Part shown: in pieces, positions 6,527 through 13,613 of the stretch | How the letters are laid out: every line of letters starts with the position of its first letter | Numbering within the stretch: position 1 is the stretch's first letter | Assembly (NCBI GenBank): GCA_002392275.1 | Contig: DGGQ01000192.1 | Location: forward strand, 1-19,076 | DNA length: 19,076 nt | DNA from: Treponema sp. UBA3870 | GTDB taxonomy: Bacteria > Spirochaetota > Spirochaetia > Treponematales > Treponemataceae | Direction: 5' to 3' | Translations under genes and position numbers: made by a program | Notes under the pieces: generated by a model | Seen by the model: the letters and a program-made list of their open reading frames with translations, nothing else | Told to the model about the DNA's origin: nothing | Database searches by the model: none

Positions 6527-7273
6527 ATGACAAAGTTGGTTTTGGTTCGCCACGGAGAGTCGGAGTGGAACAAGTTGAATCTTTTCACTGGCTGGACAGA
6601 TGTTGAGCTTAGCGAAAAAGGACGCGAGGAAGCAAAGAGTGCGGGAAAACTTTTGAAGGAAGAGGGCTATGACTTTGATGTCTGCTATACTTCATATCTC
6701 AAGCGCGCAATCCATACGCTGAACGGAATCCTTGACGAGATGGACAGAAACTGGCTGCCCGTAATCAAGACATGGAAGCTGAACGAGCGTCACTATGGCG
6801 ACCTCCAGGGAAAGAACAAGGCGGATGCAGCGGCAAAGTTTGGCGAGGACCAGGTAAAAATCTGGAGACGCTCATTTGATGTCAAGCCTCCGGTTCTTGC
6901 CGATGACGACGAAAGGTCAACAAAGAAGCTGGACATGTACCGCGAAATTGACCCGTCGTTTATTCCCCAGAACGAGTCCCTGGAGACAACAATCCAGCGT
7001 GTGGTTCCATACTTCCTTGAGGAAATCAAGCCAGCGATGAAATCTGGAAAGCGTGTAATCATTGCCGCACACGGAAACTCGCTCCGCGCATTGGTGTACT
7101 ATCTGGACAAGATGACCCCGGAGGAAATTCTTGGAGTGAACATCCCGACAGCCACTCCGCTTGTCTATGAGTTCGACGACAACTTCAATGTTGTAAAGCA
7201 CTACTACCTTGGAGACCAGGAGGCAATAGCCGCAAAACAGGCTGCTGTTGCAAACCAGGGAAAGAAGCAGTAA
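6527..7273 (+). CDS. gpmA: 2,3-bisphosphoglycerate-dependent phosphoglycerate mutase
   Basis: Interconverts 3- and 2-phosphoglycerate in glycolysis and gluconeogenesis through a phosphohistidine. The 248-residue length is close to the 250 of E. coli GpmA. LVRHGESEWN carries the catalytic His9, KLNERHYGDLQG supplies the acid Glu87, and AAHGNSLR carries the second histidine, His182; the full-length family pattern is present with no gap. The frame is open for 34 codons upstream to 6425, but AGGAG at 6514-6518 is well placed for the ATG at 6527 and the protein aligns from MTKLVLVRHG. No convincing promoter was found directly upstream, so it may partly depend on transcription from the hydrolase gene. 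A strong terminator follows the stop. Confidence 0.97.
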   Translation: MTKLVLVRHGESEWNKLNLFTGWTDVELSEKGREEAKSAGKLLKEEGYDFDVCYTSYLKRAIHTLNGILDEMDRNWLPVIKTWKLNERHYGDLQGKNKADAAAKFGEDQVKIWRRSFDVKPPVLADDDERSTKKLDMYREIDPSFIPQNESLETTIQRVVPYFLEEIKPAMKSGKRVIIAAHGNSLRALVYYLDKMTPEEILGVNIPTATPLVYEFDDNFNVVKHYYLGDQEAIAAKQAAVANQGKKQ

Positions 7274-7291
7274 AAAATAAATCTCCCAAAG

Positions 7292-7331
7292 CACTGGCCG
7301 GTCCGAATGTGGATTGACCAGTGTTTTTTTT
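7292..7331 (+). terminator. Intrinsic terminator of gpmA, shared with the convergent gene
   Basis: CACTGG (7292-7297) pairs with CCAGTG (7318-7323); beyond one C-A mismatch the stem continues through CGGTCC against GGATTG with two G-T pairs, leaving a 6-nt loop. Eight T follow at 7324-7331. It ends immediately before the stop of the leftward thioesterase gene. On the opposite strand the stem is followed by a less regular T-rich stretch, so weak bidirectional action is possible. Confidence 0.85.
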
Positions 7332-8093
7332 CTAAAAATAAAGCTCCGCCTCAAAGGAATTTCCTTTGTCCGTTTTTCCGACGTAGACCAGTTTTTTCTT
7401 TCCGTCAACTTCGGCTTCCGCGCTGAGAATGTGCACGTCCTCATCGAGCATGGCCTCCTTTGAGTAGTTGATTTTAAAATCGCTGGGCTGCCTGCCCCGG
7501 TATTCAAGTGGAAGTGCGTCCGCAATGAAAGCTCCGTAGCGCGAGTTGGTCGTGTGCCCGTTGGAGTCCAAATCGGAAAAGCGTATCTTCCTTGAGTCAA
7601 CTTCGACCAGATTTTCGGGAAGGTAAATCTTTCCGGGCTTCATGCATCCGTTCTGCCTCTGGTAGTCGTTCGGCTTGTGGAGCTTGAAATCCTTTGTCGG
7701 CATAATCCGCCTTGCCTCAAGGTTCACTACAATCCATGAACTCAGACCGTCAACAAGCGGGTTTCCATTTTCGTCGCTGATTCTGTACGCACGTTTAAGC
7801 TGCAGGGCCTCGGGCTTTTCTTCCCACGTCACCACCGAAATCTTCTGATTCTCCCTGGGCATTTTGTGGAAATGGAACGCGACCCTTGAAACCAAGATAG
7901 CTACACCATTTTCCTTTAGGAACTCCCGCGAAAGACCCTGCTGCCTGTAATCCTCCACCGCGACATCCGAGGTGATTCTTAGAAGCTCGTTCAGGCTGAT
8001 GTTCCCGTTTATGTCCGCCTGGGAAAAACTAATCTGCGTCTCATAGTGAAAGACAATTCCATCATCTTCATGCCAATTTTTAAATTCAAGCAT
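7332..8093 (-). CDS. Acyl-ACP thioesterase (FatA/FatB-like)
   Basis: Hydrolyses acyl-acyl carrier protein to free fatty acid, setting chain termination in fatty acid synthesis; cytosolic. The 253-residue protein shows two hot-dog halves. The first has YETQISFSQADINGNISL and the VAxxDYxxQG-type helix; the second has RFSDLDSNGHTTNSRY, matching the DxNxHxNNxxY active-site motif of plant and bacterial enzymes (Asn and His at about 178 and 180), followed by the INYSKEAMLDED strand with a conserved Glu. Two in-frame ATGs are possible: GGAG ends 6 nt before the one at 8093 and overlaps the other at 8105, so 8093 is preferred. It is third in a leftward cluster after arfB and an unknown membrane protein gene, about 54 nt from the latter. 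Chain-length preference cannot be told. Confidence 0.9.
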   Translation of the reverse strand: MLEFKNWHEDDGIVFHYETQISFSQADINGNISLNELLRITSDVAVEDYRQQGLSREFLKENGVAILVSRVAFHFHKMPRENQKISVVTWEEKPEALQLKRAYRISDENGNPLVDGLSSWIVVNLEARRIMPTKDFKLHKPNDYQRQNGCMKPGKIYLPENLVEVDSRKIRFSDLDSNGHTTNSRYGAFIADALPLEYRGRQPSDFKINYSKEAMLDEDVHILSAEAEVDGKKKLVYVGKTDKGNSFEAELYF

Positions 8094-8147
8094 TCTTTTC
8101 TCCATTTTTTTGATTTTCCAGTTAATTTTGAAAATGCGATGTTTCCT

Positions 8148-9101
8148 TTAGTTTTCCTGATTTTTTTCGTTCTGATTTTTAATCCATTCCCGGAGTTTTT
8201 CATCGCCTTCCGAAATGTCAATCATGGTGATTTTGTCCCTGTTGATTGCGCGATTTTTTTTGATGAAGCGGGAAAGAATTTTTTCAGATTTGGACTTCAT
8301 GCAGAGAACAAATAGACCTCCAAGGCTCGTCTGGATTTTATCATCCACAAGCGGCGTGAGATAGTTCTCAAGCACTGTCATCGGAATGTCGGTCCGGGAT
8401 TTTTCTCCAAGACTCAGAACCATAAGCGGGTGTGCGGATTTTTCCTTTGCGCCCACATTTTCCGGGATATAGAAAAAGGCATTCTGTTCGCCACTGTTTT
8501 TTAGCGGACGGAATTTTTGTGCTGCGGGAGAAAACCAGTCACTACATTCGCTCATCTCTTTTTCAAAAAGGTTGTGCCCAATCTTAAAGTCGTAGATTTT
8601 TTTCCATCTGTTGTGCTTTTGCTCCGAGTCATAGATGAACGGACTTGAAAAAGCGTCGCCGGGAGAGTTTTCAATTTCCAGTGCGATATGTGTGGCGCTG
8701 CTTGTCTCGTCGTCAGGAATTTCGGAGCTGGAATCTTCTTCGGACTTTATGATTTCATTTCCGTCAATGTCGCAGAGATAGGCCCTTTTTACTGGAACAT
8801 TTTTTTCTTTTTCAACAGGAGTGTCCGACCCGTCGTCAAGGATTTCCGATTTCACGCTCACATTAAAATTTGCGGCATCAAGTTTATCGTCGCTAAAACT
8901 TTCTGTAATCTTTCCGGTGTTCAGAATAATTTTTTCAGTTGACGGTCCCCATTCGTTGCTTCTGAAAACAAGCGTGTATGCGAAATCCTTTTCCTGAAAC
9001 TGCTCGTAGATTTTCTGTATGGACTTTTTTTTCAGCCTGCTTGTGATTATGACCACCGCAATCATCGCCACACAAAAAATTGCTCCAAAAATTGTCTCCA
9101 T
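8148..9101 (-). CDS. Unknown membrane-anchored protein
   Basis: 317 residues that I do not recognise. Residues 3-21 form one hydrophobic segment followed by RLKKK, which suggests an N-terminal anchor with a cytoplasmic body. Residues about 88-140 are rich in Glu, Asp and Ser and contain the phrase AYLCDIDGNEIIKSEED, probably a linker or loop. The C-terminal 170 residues look globular, with alternating strands such as LGGLFVLCMKS and DKITMIDIS near the end and a basic patch SRFIKKNRAINRDK. No cysteine or histidine pattern suggests an enzyme. AGGAG lies 6 nt upstream of the ATG at 9101, which is 12 nt after the arfB stop, so the two are in one transcript. It may be a lineage-specific protein; no function is proposed. 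Confidence 0.8.
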   Translation of the reverse strand: METIFGAIFCVAMIAVVIITSRLKKKSIQKIYEQFQEKDFAYTLVFRSNEWGPSTEKIILNTGKITESFSDDKLDAANFNVSVKSEILDDGSDTPVEKEKNVPVKRAYLCDIDGNEIIKSEEDSSSEIPDDETSSATHIALEIENSPGDAFSSPFIYDSEQKHNRWKKIYDFKIGHNLFEKEMSECSDWFSPAAQKFRPLKNSGEQNAFFYIPENVGAKEKSAHPLMVLSLGEKSRTDIPMTVLENYLTPLVDDKIQTSLGGLFVLCMKSKSEKILSRFIKKNRAINRDKITMIDISEGDEKLREWIKNQNEKNQEN

Positions 9102-9113
9102 GTTTTTCTCCTG

Positions 9114-9536
9114 CTAAAAATCAATTGACCTGTTTGCGGCCCTGTTCTTTTTTATTAGGCTCCGAATCTTTTTCCCCGCAAGACGCTTTTCCCTTGATGC
9201 CGCCGTCGGTTTTGTCCTCTTCCTTTTTGGCCTTATATATGCGGCATTTCTAATCCAACTTTCAAGCCTGTCCACCGCAATCCTTCTGTTGGATTCCTGG
9301 TGCCGCTCATCGTCCACATCTATGCAGAGTTTTTTTTCGCTGTTGATTTTTCCGTCAAGTTTTTTTAGAACGGCCACCATTTCGTTTTCGTCCAGACCAC
9401 GGATTGCGTTGACCGGAAGCATCCCATGGACCTTCGTGTTCACTTTGTTTACATTCTGTCCACCGTTTCCACCGCTCCTTGCGAATGTGAAGCTGATGTT
9501 CTCTTCAATCGATTTTCTAAGTTCCGCTAGATTCAT
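9114..9536 (-). CDS. arfB: Alternative ribosome-rescue factor / peptidyl-tRNA hydrolase, class I release factor domain
   Basis: 140 residues matching ArfB (YaeJ), which enters ribosomes stalled on broken mRNA and releases the nascent chain with its GGQ loop. ARSGGNGGQNVNKVNTKV (about 19-36) contains the GGQ and the following family signature; there is no codon-recognition domain, as expected for ArfB rather than RF1 or RF2. The C-terminal 40 residues are strongly basic with many Lys and Arg, matching the tail that occupies the empty mRNA channel. The ATG at 9536 has no Shine-Dalgarno site; the frame is open about 22 more codons upstream without an ATG, so this start fits best but is less certain than others. 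First gene of the cluster with the unknown membrane protein and the thioesterase. Confidence 0.93.
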   Translation of the reverse strand: MNLAELRKSIEENISFTFARSGGNGGQNVNKVNTKVHGMLPVNAIRGLDENEMVAVLKKLDGKINSEKKLCIDVDDERHQESNRRIAVDRLESWIRNAAYIRPKRKRTKPTAASREKRLAGKKIRSLIKKNRAANRSIDF

Positions 9537-9542
9537 TCCATA

Positions 9543-9571
9543 AAAATAAACGTAAATCGATTTTTCTTCAA
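9543..9571 (-). promoter_or_regulatory. Weak candidate promoter of arfB
   Basis: TTGAAG (9566-9571) and TATTTT (9543-9548), each matching consensus at 4 of 6 positions, are separated by 17 nt. The seventh base after the -10 element is the A of the arfB ATG. This agrees with the absence of a ribosome site but the motif matches are marginal. Confidence 0.3.
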
Positions 9572-9633
9572 GGGCATCTATAGAATCAAAAATCTTCAGT
9601 TTCGAGCTTGCCTATTGATAAAGTTGCCTGTAA

Positions 9634-9669
9634 GCTCAGTTTAACGCTTAGTGTATTACTCAGCACTTT
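9634..9669. repeat. Three imperfect 12-bp direct repeats in the arfB/secreted-protein gap
   Basis: Units start at 9634 (GCTCAGTTTAAC), 9646 (GCTTAGTGTATT) and 9658 (ACTCAGCACTTT). All share CTNAG in the same register; units 1 and 2 match at 8 of 12 positions. A further TTGCCT pair lies at 9608-9613 and 9624-9629. The set sits upstream of the rightward secreted-protein gene and could bind a regulator, but matches are short. Confidence 0.3.
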
Positions 9670-9684
9670 CATAGATTTCGGGTC

Positions 9685-9713
9685 TCGACTTTTTAAGGAC
9701 ATTGTTGTAACAT
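9685..9713 (+). promoter_or_regulatory. Weak candidate promoter for the secreted-protein gene
   Basis: TCGACT (9685-9690) and TAACAT (9708-9713), both 4 of 6, are separated by 17 nt. Transcription would start near 9720, just before the GAGG at 9720-9723, so it could be correct only if the start site is slightly upstream. Low support. Confidence 0.25.
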
Positions 9714-9729
9714 TTTCATGAGGTTTCTT

Positions 9730-10296
9730 ATGAGATTTGCAAAAAAAATTGTTGCGGCATTGTTTCTTACATTTCTGGCTCTGGGCTTTGGATTTTCAGA
9801 CGAGGCGATTGAGGAGGACCTCCGTTTTGAAATCAACCTTTCCGACACTGTTGGAACAAGGCTCCTGAATTTTTCAAACTGCACCGATTTGGGTGTGGAC
9901 ATTACGACCAGAAACAACAAAGTTGGCGGACGCATTGGATTTATGTTCCGCGAGTCATGGCTGAAAACCTCCGACAGATATGCCTTCGGCGTTTCGTTCA
10001 ATCCCTATCTTGGTTTTTCTTTTTACAATGGATGCGTGATGGGCGGCATAATTTTTTTTCCGGGCATTGAGGGCTGTGCTCCCTATGTTGGATTCAACTG
10101 GGACATTGACCTTTTTCCTATAAAAAATGGATTTTCAAATAGCCTGGCTTTGAGGCTTGGAATCGACTGGTATCCTGCCTATGTTGAGAGTGACGATCCA
10201 AACACATCCGTAATAATAACGGTCTTTGGCTCGGTGATTCCAAATCTTTTTGTCGGCGGCACGTATAAATTTGGTTATGGAATGAAGGCAAAATAA
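9730..10296 (+). CDS. Secreted protein, possibly a small outer-membrane beta-barrel
   Basis: 188 residues from Met at 9730. MRFAKKIVAALFLTFLALG followed by FGFSDEA is a signal peptide. The mature part has alternating aromatic and glycine-rich segments typical of beta strands (VGGRIGFMFRE, YAFGVSFNPYLGFSFYNG, APYVGFNWDIDLFP, LALRLGIDWYPAYV, LFVGGTYKFGYGMKAK), as in spirochete outer-membrane or surface barrel proteins, though it does not end in the usual terminal aromatic residue. GAGG at 9720-9723 lies 6 nt before the 9730 ATG and overlaps an in-frame ATG at 9718, so 9730 is preferred. It is divergent from arfB and convergent with the MgtC-family gene, with only 15 nt between stops. I do not recognise a specific family; barrel localisation is inferred from composition. 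Confidence 0.78.
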   Translation: MRFAKKIVAALFLTFLALGFGFSDEAIEEDLRFEINLSDTVGTRLLNFSNCTDLGVDITTRNNKVGGRIGFMFRESWLKTSDRYAFGVSFNPYLGFSFYNGCVMGGIIFFPGIEGCAPYVGFNWDIDLFPIKNGFSNSLALRLGIDWYPAYVESDDPNTSVIITVFGSVIPNLFVGGTYKFGYGMKAK

Positions 10297-10311
10297 AATC
10301 AGCCTGTTTGC

Positions 10312-11001
10312 TCAATCCGTGACAGAAAACTCTGTCAACATTCCGACGGACTGTAGTTTTTGGACAAGCGGCTCCAAATCTTTCATGCTCGAAAGGTTGA
10401 TTGAGTAGTGCAGAATGAGTGTGCCACGGGTCAGGTCCCTTGTCATGTTCTGGTCGAAGATTTTTATTCCGCTGGACTCCAGAGTTTTTTTGATTTTGTC
10501 CATATCGACCGGTGCGTTTTCAAAAACAAGGTGCAGCCCCTTTTTGTTGATTTCTGGAAAAAATTTGTGCTCAAGTTTTTCTACCAGAAGCAGAGTCAGC
10601 TCGACGACCGCAAGCACAATCAATGTCTGTACGTAAAGTCCCGCGCCCAGTGCAAGCCCCATTGCCGATGCCGTCCAGATTATCGCTGCCGATGTCAGTC
10701 CCTTGATGTTCATACCATGCCGCAGTATCGCTCCACCGCCCAAAAAGCCTATGCCGCTTACAACTCCGGAAATTATTCGAGTCGAGTCCGCCGTCTTTTG
10801 CGATATGGTCGGAATGTAGATTGAGAGAATCGAGAGCAGTGTTGATGAAACGCAAATCAAAATCAGCGTCCTGATTCCCACGGCCTGGTTCCGGCTTTTT
10901 CTTTCCATGCCAAGAACAAATCCGCATACAACGCTCGCGACAATCTTTATTGTGCAGTCCAGAATAAAATTCCAGTCAACAGTAAAATTTAATGTCCCCA
11001 A
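10312..11001 (-). CDS. MgtC/SapB-family membrane protein, TTG start
   Basis: 229 residues with four to five N-terminal membrane spans and a soluble C-terminal domain of about 80 residues. GFVLGMERKSRNQAVGIRT and the long SGVVSGIGFLGGGAILR segment are MgtC/SapB hallmarks, followed by a Thr- and Ala-rich span (TSAAIIWTASAMGLALGAG). The C-terminal part (about 150-229) looks like the ACT-like domain found in longer members. Salmonella MgtC is involved in low-Mg2+ and intramacrophage survival through effects on the F-type ATPase; most homologues, including this one, have no assigned role and are often just called MgtC/SapB family. The start is a TTG at 10999-11001 with AGGA 8 nt upstream, inside the end of the preceding gene's stop region; the 9-nt gap indicates one transcript. 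Confidence 0.9.
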   Translation of the reverse strand: MGTLNFTVDWNFILDCTIKIVASVVCGFVLGMERKSRNQAVGIRTLILICVSSTLLSILSIYIPTISQKTADSTRIISGVVSGIGFLGGGAILRHGMNIKGLTSAAIIWTASAMGLALGAGLYVQTLIVLAVVELTLLLVEKLEHKFFPEINKKGLHLVFENAPVDMDKIKKTLESSGIKIFDQNMTRDLTRGTLILHYSINLSSMKDLEPLVQKLQSVGMLTEFSVTD

Positions 11002-11010
11002 GTCGCTGTC

Positions 11011-11799
11011 CTACCTTTTGCCGAAAATGGAAAATCCGTTGCCCTGAAGCTTTGTTCCCGGTCGGACCCAGTTTAGGGATGTCTTTATGTTTTTCCTTGT
11101 CTTCTGCTCAAAGTAGCTGTCCGTATAATAGACAAGCCATTTTGCAAGGGATGCCTCATTCGCAACAGTGTCCATCGATTTGTCCCCGCGGATCATAAGT
11201 ACATTCAGATATGGCAGGTCCCCGTAGATTGCGGCAATGTTTTCCGCAAACGCCATGAACGATGTGGCAGCCGCAGCAACAACAGGGGATGCAATCGAGT
11301 ATGCGCCGTTCCTCAAAGATGGAGCACGCACAGCATCAGCCGCCGACGGTCCCTCCTTCAGCAGATAGATTAGGGTCCCCGGATTTTCTTCGGACTTTCT
11401 GGCTTTGAATCTGTTGAGGGCTTCCAGAGTTAGATACTGGTATGAAAGCACCATTTCGTTGGAGCCTCTTGAACATTCCTGTAAATCAACCTGGTTGGCC
11501 CGGGATGCGTAGAGTTCTTCGTCAAAATAGAGAACCACCTCGTCCAGTGTCTCGAAAACGCTTTCCGCATTCAAAATCAAGGTCCTCGCTGAAATGGGGG
11601 AGCCTCTGTTCCATTGCACGGTGGAAACTCCTGATGCCATGTCCATAAGTTTCTGCTGCCGCTCCGTAGTTCCGGATTCGTCCTTTATATCTTCATAGTC
11701 ACCGCATGCAACAACACGTCTGCCAGCCTGGGCAAGTGTGTCAGCAAATTTAGTGCAGGCCGGCATATCTTTTCCGGCAACAAGAGTAGTCTTAGTCAT
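11011..11799 (-). CDS. Uncharacterised SDR-like Rossmann-fold protein, probably catalytically degenerate
   Basis: 262 residues from the ATG at 11799. The opening TKTTLVAGKDMPACTKFADTLAQAGRRVVACG has the strand-helix-strand of a nucleotide-binding Rossmann fold, and LDEVVLYFDE plus NGAYSIASPVVAAAATSFMAFAENIAAIYG resemble the later strands and active-site helix of short-chain dehydrogenases. The glycine-rich TGxxxGxG and the YxxxK pair are not intact (GKDMPAC and YSIAS are in their places), so activity as an oxidoreductase is doubtful. No specific family recognised. The frame is open to a TTG at 11826, but a TGATATAAT extended -10 element lies in that stretch and positions transcription start at the ATG or 2 nt before it. 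The MgtC-family gene follows 9 nt after its stop. Confidence 0.75.
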   Translation of the reverse strand: MTKTTLVAGKDMPACTKFADTLAQAGRRVVACGDYEDIKDESGTTERQQKLMDMASGVSTVQWNRGSPISARTLILNAESVFETLDEVVLYFDEELYASRANQVDLQECSRGSNEMVLSYQYLTLEALNRFKARKSEENPGTLIYLLKEGPSAADAVRAPSLRNGAYSIASPVVAAAATSFMAFAENIAAIYGDLPYLNVLMIRGDKSMDTVANEASLAKWLVYYTDSYFEQKTRKNIKTSLNWVRPGTKLQGNGFSIFGKR

Positions 11800-11806
11800 G
11801 CCAAGA

Positions 11807-11815
11807 ATTATATCA
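11807..11815 (-). promoter_or_regulatory. Extended -10 promoter of the SDR-like gene, predicting a near-leaderless transcript
   Basis: TGATATAAT on the minus strand fits the extended -10 consensus TGnTATAAT completely. The -35 region is poor, as is usual for this promoter class. The A of the start codon (11799) is 8 nt after the -10 element and a G (11801) is 6 nt after it, so the leader would be 0-2 nt long. Confidence 0.6.
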
Positions 11816-11858
11816 CAGAGCGACAAAAGTTAAAAGGTGGTGCGGCAAAATCTGCTTA

Positions 11859-11887
11859 TGGAAAACTTGCACAAAATCCTGTATATT
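11859..11887 (+). promoter_or_regulatory. Candidate promoter of the GNAT-epimerase pair
   Basis: TGGAAA (11859-11864, 4 of 6) and TATATT (11882-11887, 5 of 6) are separated by 17 nt. Start near 11894 would leave a leader of about 17 nt containing the AGAGGAG ribosome site at 11895-11901. Confidence 0.5.
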
Positions 11888-11910
11888 TTTAGCCAGAGGA
11901 GATTTAATCA

Positions 11911-12678
11911 TTGACTAATAAAGAGATTTTGGAAATTGCGATGCGTCAGTCGGCGGAGGACATTGGGTGTCTTGCCTCAGATTTTTTGTCGGACAAAAAT
12001 ATTGTGGTCCCACGTTGTCCAGGAAAAAATGTCAGAAAATATTACAAGGAACCAATCACGTGCAATCTGGTTTCCTATGGCAACAATGTTGTGGCCGCCG
12101 CTACGGATGAAGTTTTTGCGACCGTCTCCGAGTTTGTCGGGAAGTGCAAATTCTACAACTGTTTTGAAACTCCCGACATGCACTGGCTGAACGAGCGTCT
12201 GGTCGAAAGGGGACACAAAGTTTGCTTTATGGCCGAATATTATCTTCCCGATGTGGACCACATTCCCGATTTGAGCTGTCCCTACGAGGTCCGTATTCTT
12301 GTTCAGAAGGATTTTGAAAATCTGTATCTTCCGGAATGGAGCAACGCGCTCTGCGAGGAAAGAAAAAATCTGGACGTGCTTGGGCTTGGTGCGTATGACG
12401 GTGGAAAACTTGTTGGGTTTGCGGCATGTTCCGCGGACTGTGACTCTATGTGGCAGATTGGTGTTGACGTTCTTCCCGAATACAGACGAAAAGGAATTGC
12501 ATCGGCATTGACAAGTTCGCTTGCAAAAGAGATTTTAAATCGCGGCAAAGTTCCGTTTTACTGTTCGGCCTGGTCAAACATTCGTTCCGTTAGAAACGCT
12601 GTGAAAAGTGGATTCATTCCTGCATGGGTCGAGCTGTCGGCAAAATCGATTGAAGCAGTGGATGATTTGTGCAAATAG
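11911..12678 (+). CDS. GNAT-family N-acetyltransferase, TTG start
   Basis: 255 residues. The C-terminal half (about 125-250) is a GNAT domain: the central strand GVDVLPEYRRKGIASALTSSL holds the acetyl-CoA pyrophosphate-binding motif A (R-R-K-G-I-A), preceded by the GAYDGGKLVGFAAC strand and followed by the PFYCSAWSNIRSVRNAVKSGF motif B region. The N-terminal half (about 1-120) has no obvious second motif A and may be a degenerate GNAT repeat or substrate-recognition part. The acetyl acceptor is unknown. The start codon is TTG at 11911, fixed by AGAGGAG about 9 nt upstream; no better ATG exists before the conserved region. The sugar isomerase-like gene starts 24 nt after the stop, so the two are probably cotranscribed. 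Confidence 0.88.
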   Translation: MTNKEILEIAMRQSAEDIGCLASDFLSDKNIVVPRCPGKNVRKYYKEPITCNLVSYGNNVVAAATDEVFATVSEFVGKCKFYNCFETPDMHWLNERLVERGHKVCFMAEYYLPDVDHIPDLSCPYEVRILVQKDFENLYLPEWSNALCEERKNLDVLGLGAYDGGKLVGFAACSADCDSMWQIGVDVLPEYRRKGIASALTSSLAKEILNRGKVPFYCSAWSNIRSVRNAVKSGFIPAWVELSAKSIEAVDDLCK

Positions 12679-12702
12679 TTTTAATGCATGGAGAAAAAAA
12701 TT

Positions 12703-13569
12703 ATGGCCGGATGTGAATCAAAAATGCAGTTCGGAATGCCAACGCTGATTGAAAACAGGACGCTTGAGGATAACATCAATCTGTGCTCAAGGCTCGGTCT
12801 TGATTTCATTGAGCTGAACATGAATTTCCCGGAATACCAATTGGAGACGCTGGAACGGACTGATTTTCTTCTGGATGCGGGTGGGCGAAAAAAGATTTAT
12901 TTCACAATCCATCTGGATGAGAATCTGAATGTCGCGGATTTCAACAGTCTTGTTTCGGAGGCCTATCTTGAAACTGTGAGGCGGACAATCAATGCCGCAA
13001 AAAAACTTGTCCCGCTCTGCAAAAAATATGGCGACAAAAAACAGCCATTGACTTTGAACATGCACATGAACCATGGAATCTACATAACACTCCCGGATAA
13101 AAAAGTACGCATGTATGAACGTGATTTTGAAACCTACTTAAAGTCCTACGAAAGATTTAAATCAAAATGCAGAGAATGGATAGGCGATGCTGATATAAAA
13201 ATTGTTGTGGAAAATACAGACGGATTTATGGACTATGAAAAACATGCGATAGAAATGCTTCTTGAAAGTCCGCACTTTGCATTGACATGGGACATCGGGC
13301 ACTCGAAGGCCGTCCATGAAATTGATGTACCATTTATAATGGACCACGTTGACAGGCTCATCCATTTCCATATCCATGATGGTTCGGAAAATCCACCGAA
13401 AAACCATCTTGCACTTGGCGATGGGGAAATTGACATTGCGGAACGGCTGCGTCTTGCAGGATCATGTAACGCGCGGTGCGTCCTTGAGACAAAAACTGTT
13501 GCCGCACTGGAAAAGTCTGTTGACTATCTAAAACTCGGGGGATTTTTTTCTGAAAAACAAATGTCTTGA
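12703..13569 (+). CDS. Sugar phosphate isomerase/epimerase-like TIM barrel (AP endonuclease 2 superfamily)
   Basis: 288 residues from Met at 12703. The sequence walks round a TIM barrel: FIELNMNFPEY, YFTIHLDEN, LTLNMHMNH, IKIVVENTDGF, FALTWDIGHS, LIHFHIHDG, HLALGDGEIDI and CVLETK. The Glu in VVEN (about 170), Asp and His in WDIGH (about 197 and 200), His in HIHD (about 225) and Glu in LETK (about 262) fit the divalent-metal site shared by endonuclease IV, xylose isomerase and sugar epimerases. The GDGEIDI segment is typical of the sugar-acting branch rather than true endonuclease IV. The substrate is not evident. GGAG about 9 nt before 12703 overlaps an in-frame ATG at 12688, so 12703 is preferred. 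Partner gene upstream is the GNAT acetyltransferase, 24 nt away, which suggests a small metabolite-modifying operon. Confidence 0.87.
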   Translation: MAGCESKMQFGMPTLIENRTLEDNINLCSRLGLDFIELNMNFPEYQLETLERTDFLLDAGGRKKIYFTIHLDENLNVADFNSLVSEAYLETVRRTINAAKKLVPLCKKYGDKKQPLTLNMHMNHGIYITLPDKKVRMYERDFETYLKSYERFKSKCREWIGDADIKIVVENTDGFMDYEKHAIEMLLESPHFALTWDIGHSKAVHEIDVPFIMDHVDRLIHFHIHDGSENPPKNHLALGDGEIDIAERLRLAGSCNARCVLETKTVAALEKSVDYLKLGGFFSEKQMS

Positions 13570-13575
13570 TAAAAA

Positions 13576-13611
13576 ACATGGGCCGGCAAAAAATGCAGAC
13601 CCGTGTTCAGT
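13576..13611 (-). terminator. Probable terminator between convergent genes
   Basis: ACATGGG (13576-13582) pairs with CCCGTGT (13600-13606) with one G-T pair, and a short GCA/TGC inner stem is possible. On the minus strand, TTTTTTA follows directly, serving the helicase-nuclease gene; on the + strand five T begin 4 nt after the stem, serving the epimerase-like gene less well. Confidence 0.6.
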
Positions 13612-13613
13612 TT

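Noticed and set aside
6917..7600. 227-codon leftward open frame crossing the gpmA terminator
   Set aside because: It spans two real genes on opposite strands and a strong terminator, and shows no family features.
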